A stretch of 64,000 nt of DNA, taken from contig OX465286.1 of the NCBI GenBank assembly GCA_949987705.1, positions 17,063,676-17,127,675 on the forward strand. Direction: 5' to 3'. Below, in pieces: positions 1-12,141 of this stretch. The notes beneath the pieces are model-generated. The model saw only the letters and a list, made by a program, of their open reading frames with translations, was not told the DNA's origin and made no database searches. The translations under genes were made by a program, and so were the position numbers. Source of the stretch: Thereva unica (Eukaryota; Arthropoda; Insecta; Diptera; Therevidae). The stretch's first letter is position 1; each line of letters begins with the position of its first letter.

Positions 1-2
1 CC

Positions 3-1136
3 AACCATCATATAACGAACATCATAGTGGACTATTATCACAAAACCTCGTTACACGGTGGACCCCAGTTAGTTTTAAATTCCATAAGAACGCAGTTTTG
101 GATTATTAATGGTATGTCCACAGTAAAAAAGAGGATCCAAGGATGTCCAAGGTGTATTAGATTTCGGGCAGCACCACCAACGCAGATCATGGGAGATTTA
201 CCAGACGCTAGACTTGCACAGACGTATCCCTTTCAGAACGTCGGGCTGGATTTCGCCGGCCCAATAGAATTGAAGATGTCTAAACACAAAGGCTCAAAAA
301 TTTATAAAGGATATTTTTGCATATTTATATGCATGACGACTAAGGCGACACATATAGAGGTAACCTCCGACATGTCATCTGATGCGTTTGTGGCTGCGTT
401 TAGGAGATTCGTGGGAAGAAGAGGTTTATGCGAGAATATCTACTCCGATAATGGAACCAATTTTGTTGGAGCTAGTAAAATACTACGAAACCAGTTTAAA
501 GAAGCCATCGAAAAAGCATCAGCAGTAACAGCACAGCAGGTAGCGCATATAGGGATTAAATGGCACTTTAACCCACCTGCTGCCCCACATTTTGGCGGCC
601 TATGGGAGGCCGGAATCAAAAGTATTAAATTTCACTTGAAGCGAGCTACAGAAGGAAGAATATTTACCTTTGAGGAATTAAATACTTTATTAATTCAAAT
701 AGAATCGTGTTTAAATTCGAGACCGTTGTGGTCATTGTCAGCAGATTCATCTATAGTCGATGCGTTAACCCCAGGACACTTTTTAGTAGGACGAAACATG
801 CAAGTGATACCAGATCCAGAACTTCAACAAACCCACAGCTATGTAGACAGGTGGAAATATATACAACAAACGTTGCAGTATTTTTGGAAAAGATGGTCTA
901 GTGAGTATTTATCACAGCTGCAACAAAGGCAAAAATGGCGCACTAAGCAACCAGATGTAAACGTAGGTCAAGTGGTCATTATGATCGAAGATAACCGGCC
1001 TCCAGCGCAATGGCCATTAGGAAGAATAATAGAAGTTCACCCTGGAGAAGATGGACACATCAGAGTAGTTACTCTGCAATATAAAACCACACGCATTAAA
1101 CGTCCCATTAGCAAAATATGTCCGTTACCTGCATGA
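3..1136 (+). CDS. pol: BEL/Pao pol polyprotein, C-terminal integrase (5' partial)
   Basis: The frame is open from the window edge, so this is the end of a longer polyprotein; the GTG at 27 is not a real start. Numbering from codon 27, the sequence shows a zinc-binding region ending in C40-x2-C43 and then a DDE integrase core: D75 in NVGLDFAGP, D141 in YSDNGTNF and E194 in HFGGLWEAG. Next come the segment TPGHFLVGR and a C-terminal domain with PLGRIIEVHPG and a CPLP ending, which are hallmarks of BEL/Pao pol. The integrase would join LTR-ended cDNA to host DNA. No stop or frameshift is visible, so this part looks intact and fairly young. The next ORF begins 107 bp downstream. Confidence 0.93.
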   Translation, partial: NHHITNIIVDYYHKTSLHGGPQLVLNSIRTQFWIINGMSTVKKRIQGCPRCIRFRAAPPTQIMGDLPDARLAQTYPFQNVGLDFAGPIELKMSKHKGSKIYKGYFCIFICMTTKATHIEVTSDMSSDAFVAAFRRFVGRRGLCENIYSDNGTNFVGASKILRNQFKEAIEKASAVTAQQVAHIGIKWHFNPPAAPHFGGLWEAGIKSIKFHLKRATEGRIFTFEELNTLLIQIESCLNSRPLWSLSADSSIVDALTPGHFLVGRNMQVIPDPELQQTHSYVDRWKYIQQTLQYFWKRWSSEYLSQLQQRQKWRTKQPDVNVGQVVIMIEDNRPPAQWPLGRIIEVHPGEDGHIRVVTLQYKTTRIKRPISKICPLPA

Positions 1137-1243
1137 AGGGGACAGGAAATATGTGTATATGTCCGTCTGAAATGTGAAGTCCAAACCTAAAAATTACCTA
1201 AAATTAATTGTGATATTTTAGATTTACAGAGTTATAAATTATA

Positions 1244-2173
1244 ATGGAGTCTCAACAACCGCTGAGCGAAGGCCTTGATGACGTCCTAGAACTGTGGCCA
1301 TTTGGGGACCCACAGATCGACGATATGCTTAAGGATGTTCCTCCACTAGAAGACTGGGAAGTGGACTTATTCCTTCCTGAAATAGGCGACATCCCAACAA
1401 CTCCCGGGAAGAACCTCGATCTGCGAGATTTATCGCCAGTGGCACCTCGAGGTACCAGTCCTCGTACTCCAGAGGGAAACATACCAACGCTTGAGTTGTC
1501 GCCAGCAGCACACATAGGCGCCATCCCACGCACACCGGGAAGGGATCTCCAATTTCAAGAGTTGTCACCATCACAACCCCGAGGCACCATTCCACGGACT
1601 CCAAGAAGAGACATCCAGATGCGAGATTTATCGCCGGTACCAGCTCAGGGCACCATCCCAAGGACTCCAGGCAGGGATCTCAAGCTGGAAAGTTCATCAA
1701 CAGCACCAAAGAGAGTTCTCCAAGAACAAGAGTCATCGCCCCAAAAAAGAGTTGCTCAAGAGCGAGAATCATCACCCCCACCACAAAAGAAGTCTCTTCC
1801 AGTACAAGACGCAGTACCAGGACTACGAAGACGAAAGGCCCAAGTGCGAGAATTATCGCCTCGACCTGTCCACGAGGCTGGACCAAGCACGTCGGCTCAG
1901 AGTCGACACAGAAGGCTTCCACCACCAATACAAGTTGAACCACCTAGCGGACTGGACAATAAAATGTATACAATTCCGACGAGGGAAGGAAAGTATTTCG
2001 ACATTACATACCGGCAGTACAATTCCATCCCATTTAAACATATACGGGAATCAACACGTAAGCGGTACACCGTGTTCCTCGGAGACACTCACAAGGTGGT
2101 CGTGAAAATCACGAACAACAAATTAGTTTGGCAAGGATATACCGAGATCAAATCAAAAGACAAATTAAATTAA
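1244..2173 (+). CDS. BEL accessory ORF with SP/TP-rich 22-residue repeats, function unknown
   Basis: This 309-residue ORF lies between the pol stop and the polypurine tract, where some BEL elements carry an env-like gene. It has no signal peptide or membrane segment, so it does not look like an envelope protein. Residues 1-50 are acidic with bulky hydrophobics (LELWPFGD, LEDWEVDLFLPEI). Residues 63-150 hold four tandem 22-residue repeats of the type LSPxxPxGTIPRTPGRDLQ, rich in SP and TP sites. A shorter QE-SSP-rich stretch follows, and then a basic, probably folded tail (about 235-309). The layout recalls an acidic activator with a phosphorylatable linker and a basic domain, but that is inference only. 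Three antisense or shifted ORFs over it are shadows of the repeats. Confidence 0.7.
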   Translation: MESQQPLSEGLDDVLELWPFGDPQIDDMLKDVPPLEDWEVDLFLPEIGDIPTTPGKNLDLRDLSPVAPRGTSPRTPEGNIPTLELSPAAHIGAIPRTPGRDLQFQELSPSQPRGTIPRTPRRDIQMRDLSPVPAQGTIPRTPGRDLKLESSSTAPKRVLQEQESSPQKRVAQERESSPPPQKKSLPVQDAVPGLRRRKAQVRELSPRPVHEAGPSTSAQSRHRRLPPPIQVEPPSGLDNKMYTIPTREGKYFDITYRQYNSIPFKHIRESTRKRYTVFLGDTHKVVVKITNNKLVWQGYTEIKSKDKLN

Positions 2174-2440
2174 TTGTAAAATAATAAAAACAAACATAAC
2201 GTGAAAGTTAAAATAATATACTAACAGTATCATAGAATCACAATTGAATTATAATAGTTTATAAGATTGAACTTGAAAATAGTGTTAATAAAATGAATTA
2301 GAACATGGTAATCAAAAAATAATAAGATAATTTGAAAATAGTATTAAGACAAAATGAAGTAGAACAAGTTAATGAAAAAATTATAATAATAATAAAATAA
2401 AACTATATATATATTGAACTCCGCACGCTATTTTATGTGT

Positions 2441-2457
2441 TTGATGCGACGCATCAA
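2441..2457. repeat. 17-bp palindrome next to the polypurine tract
   Basis: TTGATGCG-A-CGCATCAA is a perfect inverted repeat with a one-base centre. Its last two bases overlap the start of the polypurine tract. Confidence 0.7.
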
Positions 2458-2470
2458 AGAGAGGGGAGAA
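2456..2470 (+). other. Polypurine tract (plus-strand primer site)
   Basis: AAAGAGAGGGGAGAA is all purine and ends exactly one base before the TG that opens the LTR. This is the normal position for the plus-strand primer of LTR retrotransposons. Confidence 0.8.
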
Positions 2471-3272
2471 TGTTTCGGCCCGAAACATGTATTCCTCCAA
2501 TAAAAATTGCTAAAAAAGAATAAAGAAAAGGGATTAATAAAAAACAAGATAAGTAACAAAAAACATAACCTGGATTTGGCGACAATATCTAAGTCCCAAG
2601 GTCCCATAGTTTTGAGGTACAGCCTAAAAGGAAAAAGAAATAAAACATAAGTAATCATAGTTAACATAAAAAACAATTACATGATAAATATATATACATA
2701 ATAAGAACACTAATAACAACATAACAAACATTAAAAAACAAAGGTAAACAAACCAGAACATAAAAACATATAATAAATATAACACATAACACAAAAATAT
2801 ATTAATTAATACTTACCATAATAAACAATTTTGTAGCACAAACATTTTAAACAAAAATCGAAAAAAATTAAAAATAATAAATATAATAATTTAAAAACCA
2901 TTAATTAAACTAAATAAAAACACACCGCACTCGCGCACGAAAATTACACGAACTGTCAAAAAAGGGCTTTTGTCGAACCAAAAGCTTTTCTGAGTACTAA
3001 AACGCAAAATAATTTAAAAATATAACAAACGAAAGCAGTCGTCGCCATATTTTTAACGCGTAGCTCAGTAAAAATTTCGATGCAAGTTGTCACTGTTGCA
3101 AGGTGGGGGGACAGCCGGGGGAAATATAAACCCGATGCAAGCACAGTGCGGGGCTTTTGATCTGTGCAAGTAAAAGCTGTGGCATTGCCCACCATCAAGC
3201 ATCCATAGAGTTTTTTTTATAATTTTAATCGCGAATTTGCAGTGGCGTTGCCCACATCGTATAGAGTAGGGT

Positions 3273-3278
3273 TATATA
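3273..3278 (+). promoter_or_regulatory. Candidate LTR TATA box
   Basis: TATATA lies in GGGTTATATAGAAGG. It stands 87 bp upstream of an AATAAA at 3365, a spacing that fits an LTR with a short R region. No initiator motif was recognised with confidence. Confidence 0.4.
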
Positions 3279-3384
3279 GAAGGCGAGTATTCACCCTCTT
3301 CTCTTTGTTAGGATAGAATAGGTCGAGTGTTTAAAAAACGAATTTTTTAAAATTTTTGAAATTTAATAAAAAAATTTTTGAAGT

Positions 3385-3422
3385 AACTTATCTATCCAAT
3401 TGAGAAATTGTATAGATAAGTT
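3385..3422. repeat. LTR stem-loop just downstream of the AATAAA signal
   Basis: AACTTATCTAT at 3385 pairs with ATAGATAAGTT ending at 3422. The inner CAATT/AATTG pairs extend the hairpin. It lies 15 bp after the candidate poly(A) signal, where R/U5 would begin. Confidence 0.6.
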
Positions 3423-6400
3423 AATAAGGAAAATTTATTATTTTTTCCTTGAGTGCATTTGCCTCAGGTTAAATAATTATTTTCTGAAAGAATAATAAAA
3501 AACTAACCAGGGAATTGGCCCAAACTAAAATATTTGGATAAATAAATATATAATATACGAGTATATATATAAAAATTAAGGATTTAGAATTTATAGAATT
3601 TATACAATATTTAAAAGAGAAAATAATAAGCAATAAAGTAATTTAAATCGAACCAACTTTTTTAATTAAAAAAAGAACCTGATCCACATTGTTTTCAGCA
3701 ACGGTCAGGTGACACCGTTACACCCTGTTTTGTGATTTCCCCAAGGGGGGCTGCAGAATGCCCATTATCTCGGGAAATACTGGTCAGCCCGGGGTGGGAT
3801 TGAATTCACAGCCTCCCTGGGAGGTCCCTAACAATTTCCCATCCAAAAAAGGGCCACTCCAGAATTTTCCCAAAACCGGAAAATTTTCAAAGGGGTACCC
3901 CTTGGGATATTTTTGGTCGATTTCACGAAAGTGCTGGGATCTTAATGAATGGGGTATCGTTGGAAAGGGCTCGCTCCCCCGAGTTCAGCGCACTTGGTTT
4001 GGTCCAGAAATTCCAAGGGGTTCGGGAGATATCCCCTGTTTTGTGATTTCCCAAAGGGGGGCTGCAGAATGCCCATTATCTCGGGAAATACTGGTCAGCC
4101 CGGGGTGGGATTGAATTCACAGCCTCCCTGGGAGGTCCCTAACAATTTCCCATCCAAAAAAGGGCCACTCCAGAATTTTCCCAAAACCAGAAAATTTTCA
4201 AAGGGGTACCCCTTGGGATATTTTTGGTCGATTTCACGAAAGTGCTGGGATCTTAATGAATGGGGTATCGTCGGAAAGGGCTCGCTCCCCCGAGTTCAGC
4301 GCACTTGATTTGGTCCAGAAATCCCAAGGGGTTCGGGAGATATCCCCTCTTTTGTGATTTCCGCAAGGGGGCTGCAGAATGCCCATTATCTCGGGAAATA
4401 CTGGTCAGCCCGGGGTGGGATTGAATTCACAGCCTCCCTGGGAGGTCCCTAACAATTTCCCATCCCAAAAAGGGCCACTCCAGAATTTTCCCAAAACCGG
4501 AAAATTTTCAAAGGGGTACCCCTTGGGATATTTTTGGTCGATTTCACGAAAGTGCTGGGATCTTAATGAATGGGGTATCGTCGGAAAGGGCTCGCTCCCC
4601 CGAGTTCAGCGCACTTGATTTGGTCCAGAAATTCCAAGGGGTTCGGGAGATATCCCCTCTTTTGTGATTTCCCCAAGCGGGGCTGCAGAATGCCCATTAT
4701 CTCGGGAAATACTGGTCAGCCCGGGGTGGGATTGAATTCACAGCCTCCCTGGGAGGTCCCTAACAATTTCCCATCCCAAAAAGGGCCACTCCAGAATTTT
4801 CCCAAAACCGGAAAATTTTCAAAGGGGTACCCCTTGGGATATTTTTGGTCGATTTCACGAAAGTGCTGGGATCTTAATGAATGGGGTATCGTCGGAAATG
4901 GCTCGCTCCCCCGAGTTCAGCGCACTTGATTTGGTCCAGAAATCCCAAGGGGTTCGGGAGATATCCCCTCTTTTGTGATTTCCGCAAGGGGGCTGCAGAA
5001 TGCCCATTATCTCGGGAAATACTGGTCAGCCCGGGGTGGGATTGAATTCACAGCCTCCCTGGGAGGTCCCTAACAATTTCCCATCCAAAAAAGGGCCACT
5101 CCAGAATTTTCCCAAAACCGGAAAATTTTCAAAGGGGTACCCCTTGGGATATTTTTGGTCGATTTCACGAAAGTGCTGGGATCTTAATGAATGGGATATC
5201 GTTGGAAAGGGCTCGCTCCCCCGAGTTCAGCGCACTTGGTTTGGTCCAGAAATTCCAAGGGGTTCGGGAGATATCCCCTGTTTTGTGATTTCTCAAAGGG
5301 GGGCTGCAGAATGCCCATTATCTCGGGAAATACTGGTCAGCCCGGGGTGGGATTGAATTCACAGCCTCCCTGGGAGGTCCCTAACAATTTCCCATCCAAA
5401 AAAGGGCCACTCCAGAATTTTCCCAAAACCGGAAAATTTTCAAAGGGGTACCCCTTGGGATATTTTTGGTCGATTTCACGAAAGTGCTGGGATCTTAATG
5501 AATGGGGTATCGTTGGAAAGGGCTCGCTCCCCCGAGTTCAGCGCACTTGATTTGGTCCAGAAATCCCAAGGGGTTCGGGAGATATCCCCTCTTTTGTGAT
5601 TTCCGCAAGGGGGCTGCAGAATGCCCATTATCTCGGGAAATACTGGTCAGCCCGGGGTGGGATTGAATTCACAGCCTCCCTGGGAGGTCCCTAACAATTT
5701 CCCATCCAAAAAAGGGCCACTCCAGAATTTTCCCAAAACCGGAAAATTTTCAAAGGGGTACCCCTTGGGATATTTTTGGTCGATTTCACGAAAGTGCTGG
5801 GATCTTAATGAATGGGGTATCGTTGGAAAGGGCTCGCTCCCCCGAGTTCAGCGCACTTGATTTGGTCCAGAAATTCCAAGGGGTTCGGGAGATATCCCCT
5901 CTTTTGTGATTTCCCCAAGCGGGGCTGCAGAATGCCCATTATCTCGGGAAATACTGGTCAGCCCGGGGTGGGATTGAATTCACAGCCTCCCTGGGAGGTC
6001 CCTAACAATTTCCCATCCAAAAAAGGGCCACTCCAGAATTTTCCCAAAACCGGAAAATTTTCAAAGGGGTACCCCTTGGGATATTTTTGGTCGATTTCAC
6101 GAAAGTGCTGGGATCTTAATGAATGGGGTATCGTTGGAAAGGGCTCGCTCCCCCGAGTTCAGCGCACTTGATTTGGTCCAGAAATCCCAAGGGGTTCGGG
6201 AGATATCCCCTCTTTTGTGATTTCCCAAAGGGGGGCTGCAGAATGCCCATTATCTCGGGAAATACTGGTCAGCCCGGGGTGGGATTGAATTCACAGCCTC
6301 CCTGGGAGGTCCCTAACAATTTCCCATCCAAAAAAGGGCCACTCCAGAATTTTCCCAAAACCGGAAAATTTTCAAAGGGGTACCCCTTGGGATATTTTTG

Positions 6401-9400
6401 GTCGATTTCACGAAAGTGCTGGGATCTTAATGAATGGGGTATCGTTGGAAAGGGCTCGCTCCCCCGAGTTCAGCGCACTTGATTTGGTCCAGAAATTCCA
6501 AGGGGTTCGGGAGATATCCCCTCTTTTGTGATTTCCGCAAGGGGGCTGCAGAATGCCCATTATCTCGGGAAATACTGGTCAGCCCGGGGTGGGATTGAAT
6601 TCACAGCCTCCCTGGGAGGTCCCTAACAATTTCCCATCCAAAAAAGGGCCACTCCAGAATTTTCCCAAAACCGGAAAATTTTCAAAGGGGTACCCCTTGG
6701 GATATTTTTGGTCGATTTCACGAAAGTGCTGGGATCTTAATGAATGGGGTATCGTTGGAAAGGGCTCGCTCCCCCGAGTTCAGCGCACTTGATTTGGTCC
6801 AGAAATTCCAAGGGGTTCGGGAGATATCCCCTCTTTTGTGATTTCCCCAAGCGGGGCTGCAGAATGCCCATTATCTCGGGAAATACTGGTCAGCCCGGGG
6901 TGGGATTGAATTCACAGCCTCCCTGGGAGGTCCCTAACAATTTCCCATCCAAAAAAGGGCCACTCCAGAATTTTCCCAAAACCGGAAAATTTTCAAAGGG
7001 GTACCCCTTGGGATATTTTTGGTCGATTTCACGAAAGTGCTGGGATCTTAATGAATGGGGTATCGTTGGAAAGGGCTCGCTCCCCCGAGTTCAGCGCACT
7101 TGATTTGGTCCAGAAATTCCAAGGGGTTCGGGAGATATCCCCTCTTTTGTGATTTCCCCAAGCGGGGCTGCAGAATGCCCATTATCTCGGGAAATACTGG
7201 TCAGCCCGGGGTGGGATTGAATTCACAGCCTCCCTGGGAGGTCCCTAACAATTTCCCATCCCAAAAAGGGCCACTCCAGAATTTTCCCAAAACCGGAAAA
7301 TTTTCAAAGGGGTACCCCTTGGGATATTTTTGGTCGATTTCACGAAAGTGCTGGGATCTTAATGAATGGGGTATCGTCGGAAAGGGCTCGCTCCCCCGAG
7401 TTCAGCGCACTTGATTTGGTCCAGAAATCCCAAGGGGTTCGGGAGATATCCCCTCTTTTGTGATTTCCGCAAGGGGGCTGCAGAATGCCCATTATCTCGG
7501 GAAATACTGGTCAGCCCGGGGTGGGATTGACTTCACAGCCTCCCTGGGAGGTCCCTAACAATTTCCCATCCAAAAAAGGGCCACTCCAGAATTTTCCCAA
7601 AACCGGAAAATTTTCAAAGGGGTACCCCTTGGGATATTTTTGGTCGATTTCACGAAAGTGCTGGGATCTTAATGAATGGGGTATCGTTGGAAAGGGCTCG
7701 CTCCCCCGAGTTCAGCGCACTTGATTTGGTCCAGAAATCCCAAGGGGTTCGGGAGATATCCCCTCTTTTGTGATTTCCGCAAGGGGGCTGCAGAATGCCC
7801 ATTATCTCGGGAAATACTGGTCAGCCCGGGGTGGGATTGAATTCACAGCCTCCCTGGGAGGTCCCTAACAATTTCCCATCCAAAAAAGGGCCACTCCAGA
7901 ATTTTCCCAAAACCGGAAAATTTTCAAAGGGGTACCCCTTGGGATATTTTTGGTCGATTTCACGAAAGTGCTGGGATCTTAATGAATGGGGTATCGTTGG
8001 AAAGGGCTCGCTCCCCCGAGTTCAGCGCACTTGATTTGGTCCAGAAATTCCAAGGGGTTCGGGAGATATCCCCTCTTTTGTGATTTCCCCAAGCGGGGCT
8101 GCAGAATGCCCATTATCTCGGGAAATACTGGTCAGCCCGGGGTGGGATTGAATTCTCAGCCTCCCTGGGAGGTCCCTAACAATTTCCCATCCAAAAAAGG
8201 GCCACTCCAGAATTTTCCCAAAACCGGAAAATTTTCAAAGGGGTACCCCTTGGGATATTTTTGGTCGATTTCACGAAAGTGCTGGGATCTTAATGAATGG
8301 GGTATCGTTGGAAAGGGCTCGCTCCCCCGAGTTCAGCGCACTTGATTTGGTCCAGAAATCCCAAGGGGTTCGGGAGATATCCCCTCTTTTGTGATTTCCG
8401 CAAGGGGGCTGCAGAATGCCCATTATCTCGGGAAATACTGGTCAGCCCGGGGTGGGATTGAATTCACAGCCTCCCTGGGAGGTCCCTAAAAATTTCCCAT
8501 CCAAAAAAGGGCCACTCCAGAATTTTCCCAAAACCGGAAAATTTTCAAAGGGGTACCCCTTGGGATATTTTTGGTCGATTTCACGAAAGTGCTGGGATCT
8601 TAATGAATGGGGTATCGTCGGAAAGGGCTCGCTCCCCCGAGCTCAGCGCACTTGATTTGGTCCAGAAATCCCAAGGGGTTCGGGAGATATCCCCTCTTTT
8701 GTGATTTCCGCAAGGGGGCTGCAGAATGCCCATTATCTCGGGAAATACTGGTCAGCCCGGGGTGGGATTGAATTCACAGCCTCCCTGGGAGGTCCCTAAC
8801 AATTTCCCATCCAAAAAAGGGCCACTCCAGAATTTTCCCAAAACCGGAAAATTTTCAAAGGGGTACCCCTTGGGATATTTTTGGTCGATTTCACGAAAGT
8901 GCTGGGATCTTAATGAATGGGGTATCGTTGGAAAGGGCTCGCTCCCCCGAGTTCAGCGCACTTGATTTGGTCCAGAAATTCCAAGGGGTTCGGGAGATAT
9001 CCCCTGTTTTGTGATTTCCCCAAGCGGGGCTGCAGAATGCCCATTATCTCGGGAAATACTGGTCAGCCCGGGGTGGGATTGAATTCACAGCCTCCCTGGG
9101 AGGTCCCTAACAATTTCCCATCCAAAAAAGGGCCACTCCAGAATTTTCCCAAAACCGGAAAATTTTCAAAGGGGTACCCCTTGGGATATTTTTGGTCGAT
9201 TTCACGAAAGTGCTGGGATCTTAATGAATGGGGTATCGTTGGAAAGGGCTCGCTCCCCCGAGTTCAGCGCACTTGATTTGGTCCAGAAATCCCAAGGGGT
9301 TCGGGAGATATCCCCTCTTTTGTGATTTCCGCAAGGGGGCTGCAGAATGCCCATTATCTCGGGAAATACTGGTCAGCCCGGGGTGGGATTGAATTCACAG

Positions 9401-12141
9401 CCTCCCTGGGAGGTCCCTAACAATTTCCCATCCAAAAAAGGGCCACTCCAGAATTTTCCCAAAACCGGAAAATTTTCAAAGGGGTACCCCTTGGGATATT
9501 TTTGGTCGATTTCACGAAAGTGCTGGGATCTTAATGAATGGGGTATCGTTGGAAAGGGCTCGCTCCCCCGAGTTCAGCGCACTTGATTTGGTCCAGAAAT
9601 TCCAAGGGGTTCGGGAGATATCCCCTCTTTTGTGATTTCCCCAAGCGGGGCTGCAGAATGCCCATTATCTCGGGAAATACTGGTCAGCTCGGGGTGGGAT
9701 TGAATTCACAGCCTCCCTGGGAGGTCCCTAACAATCTCCCATCCCAAAAAGGGCCACTCCAGAATTTTCCCAAAACCGGAAAATTTTCAAAGGGGTACCC
9801 CTTGGGATATTTTTGGTCGATTTCACGAAAGTGCTGGGATCTTAATGAATGGGGTATCGTCGGAAAGGGCTCGCTCCCCCGAGCTCAGCGCACTTGATTT
9901 GGTCCAGAAATCCCAAGGGGTTCGGGAGATATCCCCTCTTTTGTGATTTCCGCAAGGGGGCTGCAGAATGCCCATTATCTCGGGAAATACTGGTCAGCCC
10001 GGGGTGGGATTGAATTCACAGCCTCCCTGGGAGGTCCCTAACAATTTCCCATCCAAAAAAGGGCCACTCCAGAATTTTCCCAAAACCGGAAAATTTTCAA
10101 AGGGGTACCCCTTGGGATATTTTTGGTCGATTTCACGAAAGTGCTGGGATCTTAATGAATGGGGTATCGTTGGAAAGGGCTCGCTCCCCCGAGTTCAGCG
10201 CACTTGATTTGGTCCAGAAATTCCAAGGGGTTCGGGAGATATCCCCTCTTTTGTGATTTCCCTAAGCGGGGCTGCAGAATGCCCATTATCTCGGGAAATA
10301 CTGGTCAGCCCGGGGTGGGATTGAATTCACAGCCTCCCTGGGAGGTCCCTAACAATTTCCCATCCAAAAAAGGGCCACTCCAGAATTTTCCCAAAACCGG
10401 AAAATTTTCAAAGGGGTACCCCTTGGGATATTTTTGGTCGATTTCACGAAAGTGCTGGGATCTTAATGAATGGGGTATCGTTGGAAAGGGCTCGCTCCCC
10501 CGAGTTCAGCGCACTTGATTTGGTCCAGAAATTCCAAGGGGTTCGGGAGATATCCCCTCTTTTGTGATTTCCCCAAGCGGGGCTGCAGAATGCCCATTAT
10601 CTCGGGAAATACTGGTCAGCTCGGGGTGGGATTGAATTCACAGCCTCCCTGGGAGGTCCCTAACAATCTCCCATCCCAAAAAGGGCCACTCCAGAATTTT
10701 CCCAAAACCGGAAAATTTTCAAAGGGGTACCCCTTGGGATATTTTTGGTCGATTTCACGAAAGTGCTGGGATCTTAATGAATGGGGTATCGTCGGAAAGG
10801 GCTCGCTCCCCCGAGTTCAGCGCACTTGATTTGGTCCAGAAATCCCAAGGGGTTCGGGAGATATCCCCTCTTTTGTGATTTCCGCAAGGGGGCTGCAGAA
10901 TGCCCATTATCTCGGGAAATACTGGTCAGCCCGGGGTGGGATTGAATTCACAGCCTCCCTGGGAGGTCCCTAACAATTTCCCATCCAAAAAAGGGCCACT
11001 CCAGAATTTTCCCAAAACCGGAAAATTTTCAAAGGGGTACCCCTTGGGATATTTTTGGTCGATTTCACGAAAGTGCTGGGATCTTAATGAATGGGGTATC
11101 GTCGGAAAGGGCTCGCTCCCCCGAGTTCAGCGCACTTGATTTGGTCCAGAAATCCCAAGGGGTTCGGGAGATATCCCCTCTTTTGTGATTTCCGCAAGGG
11201 GGCTGCAGAATGCCCATTATCTCGGGAAATACTGGTCAGCCCGGGGTGGGATTGAATTCACAGCCTCCCTGGGAGGTCCCTAACAATTTCCCATCCAAAA
11301 AAGGGCCACTCCAGAATTTTCCCAAAACCGGAAAATTTTCAAAGGGGTACCCCTTGGGATATTTTTGGTCGATTTCACGAAAGTGCTGGGATCTTAATGA
11401 ATGGGGTATCGTTGGAAAGGGCTCGCTCCCCCGAGTTCAGCGCACTTGATTTGGTCCAGAAATTCCAAGGGGTTCGGGAGATATCCCCTCTTTTGTGATT
11501 TCCCCAAGCGGGGCTGCAGAATGCCCATTATCTCGGGAAATACTGGTCAGCCCGGGGTGGGATTGAATTCACAGCCTCCCTGGGAGGTCCCTAACAATTT
11601 CCCATCCAAAAAAGGGCCACTCCAGAATTTTCCCAAAACCGGAAAATTTTCAAAGGGGTACCCCTTGGGATATTTTTGGTCGATTTCACGAAAGTGCTGG
11701 GATCTTAATGAATGGGGTATCGTTGGAAAGGGCTCGCTCCCCCGAGTTCAGCGCACTTGATTTGGTCCAGAAATTCCAAGGGGTTCGGGAGATATCCCCT
11801 CTTTTGTGATTTCCCCAAGCGGGGCTGCAGAATGCCCATTATCTCGGGAAATACTGGTCAGCCCGGGGTGGGATTGAATTCACAGCCTCCCTGGGAGGTC
11901 CCTAACAATTTCCCATCCCAAAAAGGGCCACTCCAGAATTTTCCCAAAACCGGAAAATTTTCAAAGGGGTACCCCTTGGGATATTTTTGGTCGATTTCAC
12001 GAAAGTGCTGGGATCTTAATGAATGGGGTATCGTTGGAAAGGGCTCGCTCCCCCGAGTTCAGCGCACTTGATTTGGTCCAGAAATCCCAAGGGGTTCGGG
12101 AGATATCCCCTCTTTTGTGATTTCCGCAAGGGGGCTGCAGA

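Larger units (their letters stand above)
1..3722 (+). mobile_element. BEL/Pao LTR retrotransposon, 3' part (left part outside window)
   Basis: The order seen is the pol C-terminus with a BEL-type integrase, a second ORF, a polypurine tract and one LTR that begins TGTTTCGG and ends CCGTTACA. These ends form an imperfect short inverted repeat. Gag, protease, reverse transcriptase and the 5' LTR must lie left of the window. The base after the LTR is already satellite sequence in mid-monomer (CCCTGTTTTG), so the element sits inside the satellite or at its edge. The target duplication cannot be checked because the other flank is not in the window. Confidence 0.85.
2471..3722 (+). repeat. 3' LTR of the BEL/Pao element (about 1252 bp)
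   Basis: The LTR begins with TG directly after the polypurine tract and ends with CA directly before satellite sequence. Its first 17 bases form a palindrome (TGTTTCG-GCC-CGAAACA). It is very AT-rich in its first 450 bp and contains no supported ORF. A possible promoter (TATATA at 3273-3278) and an AATAAA at 3365-3370 fit a U3-R-U5 layout. The right end is defined by the jump into satellite and not by comparison with a second LTR, so it could be off by one or two bases. Confidence 0.75.

Noticed and set aside
1252..2105. Antisense and shifted ORFs over the BEL accessory gene
   Set aside because: They are shadows produced by the internal repeats of the accessory ORF.
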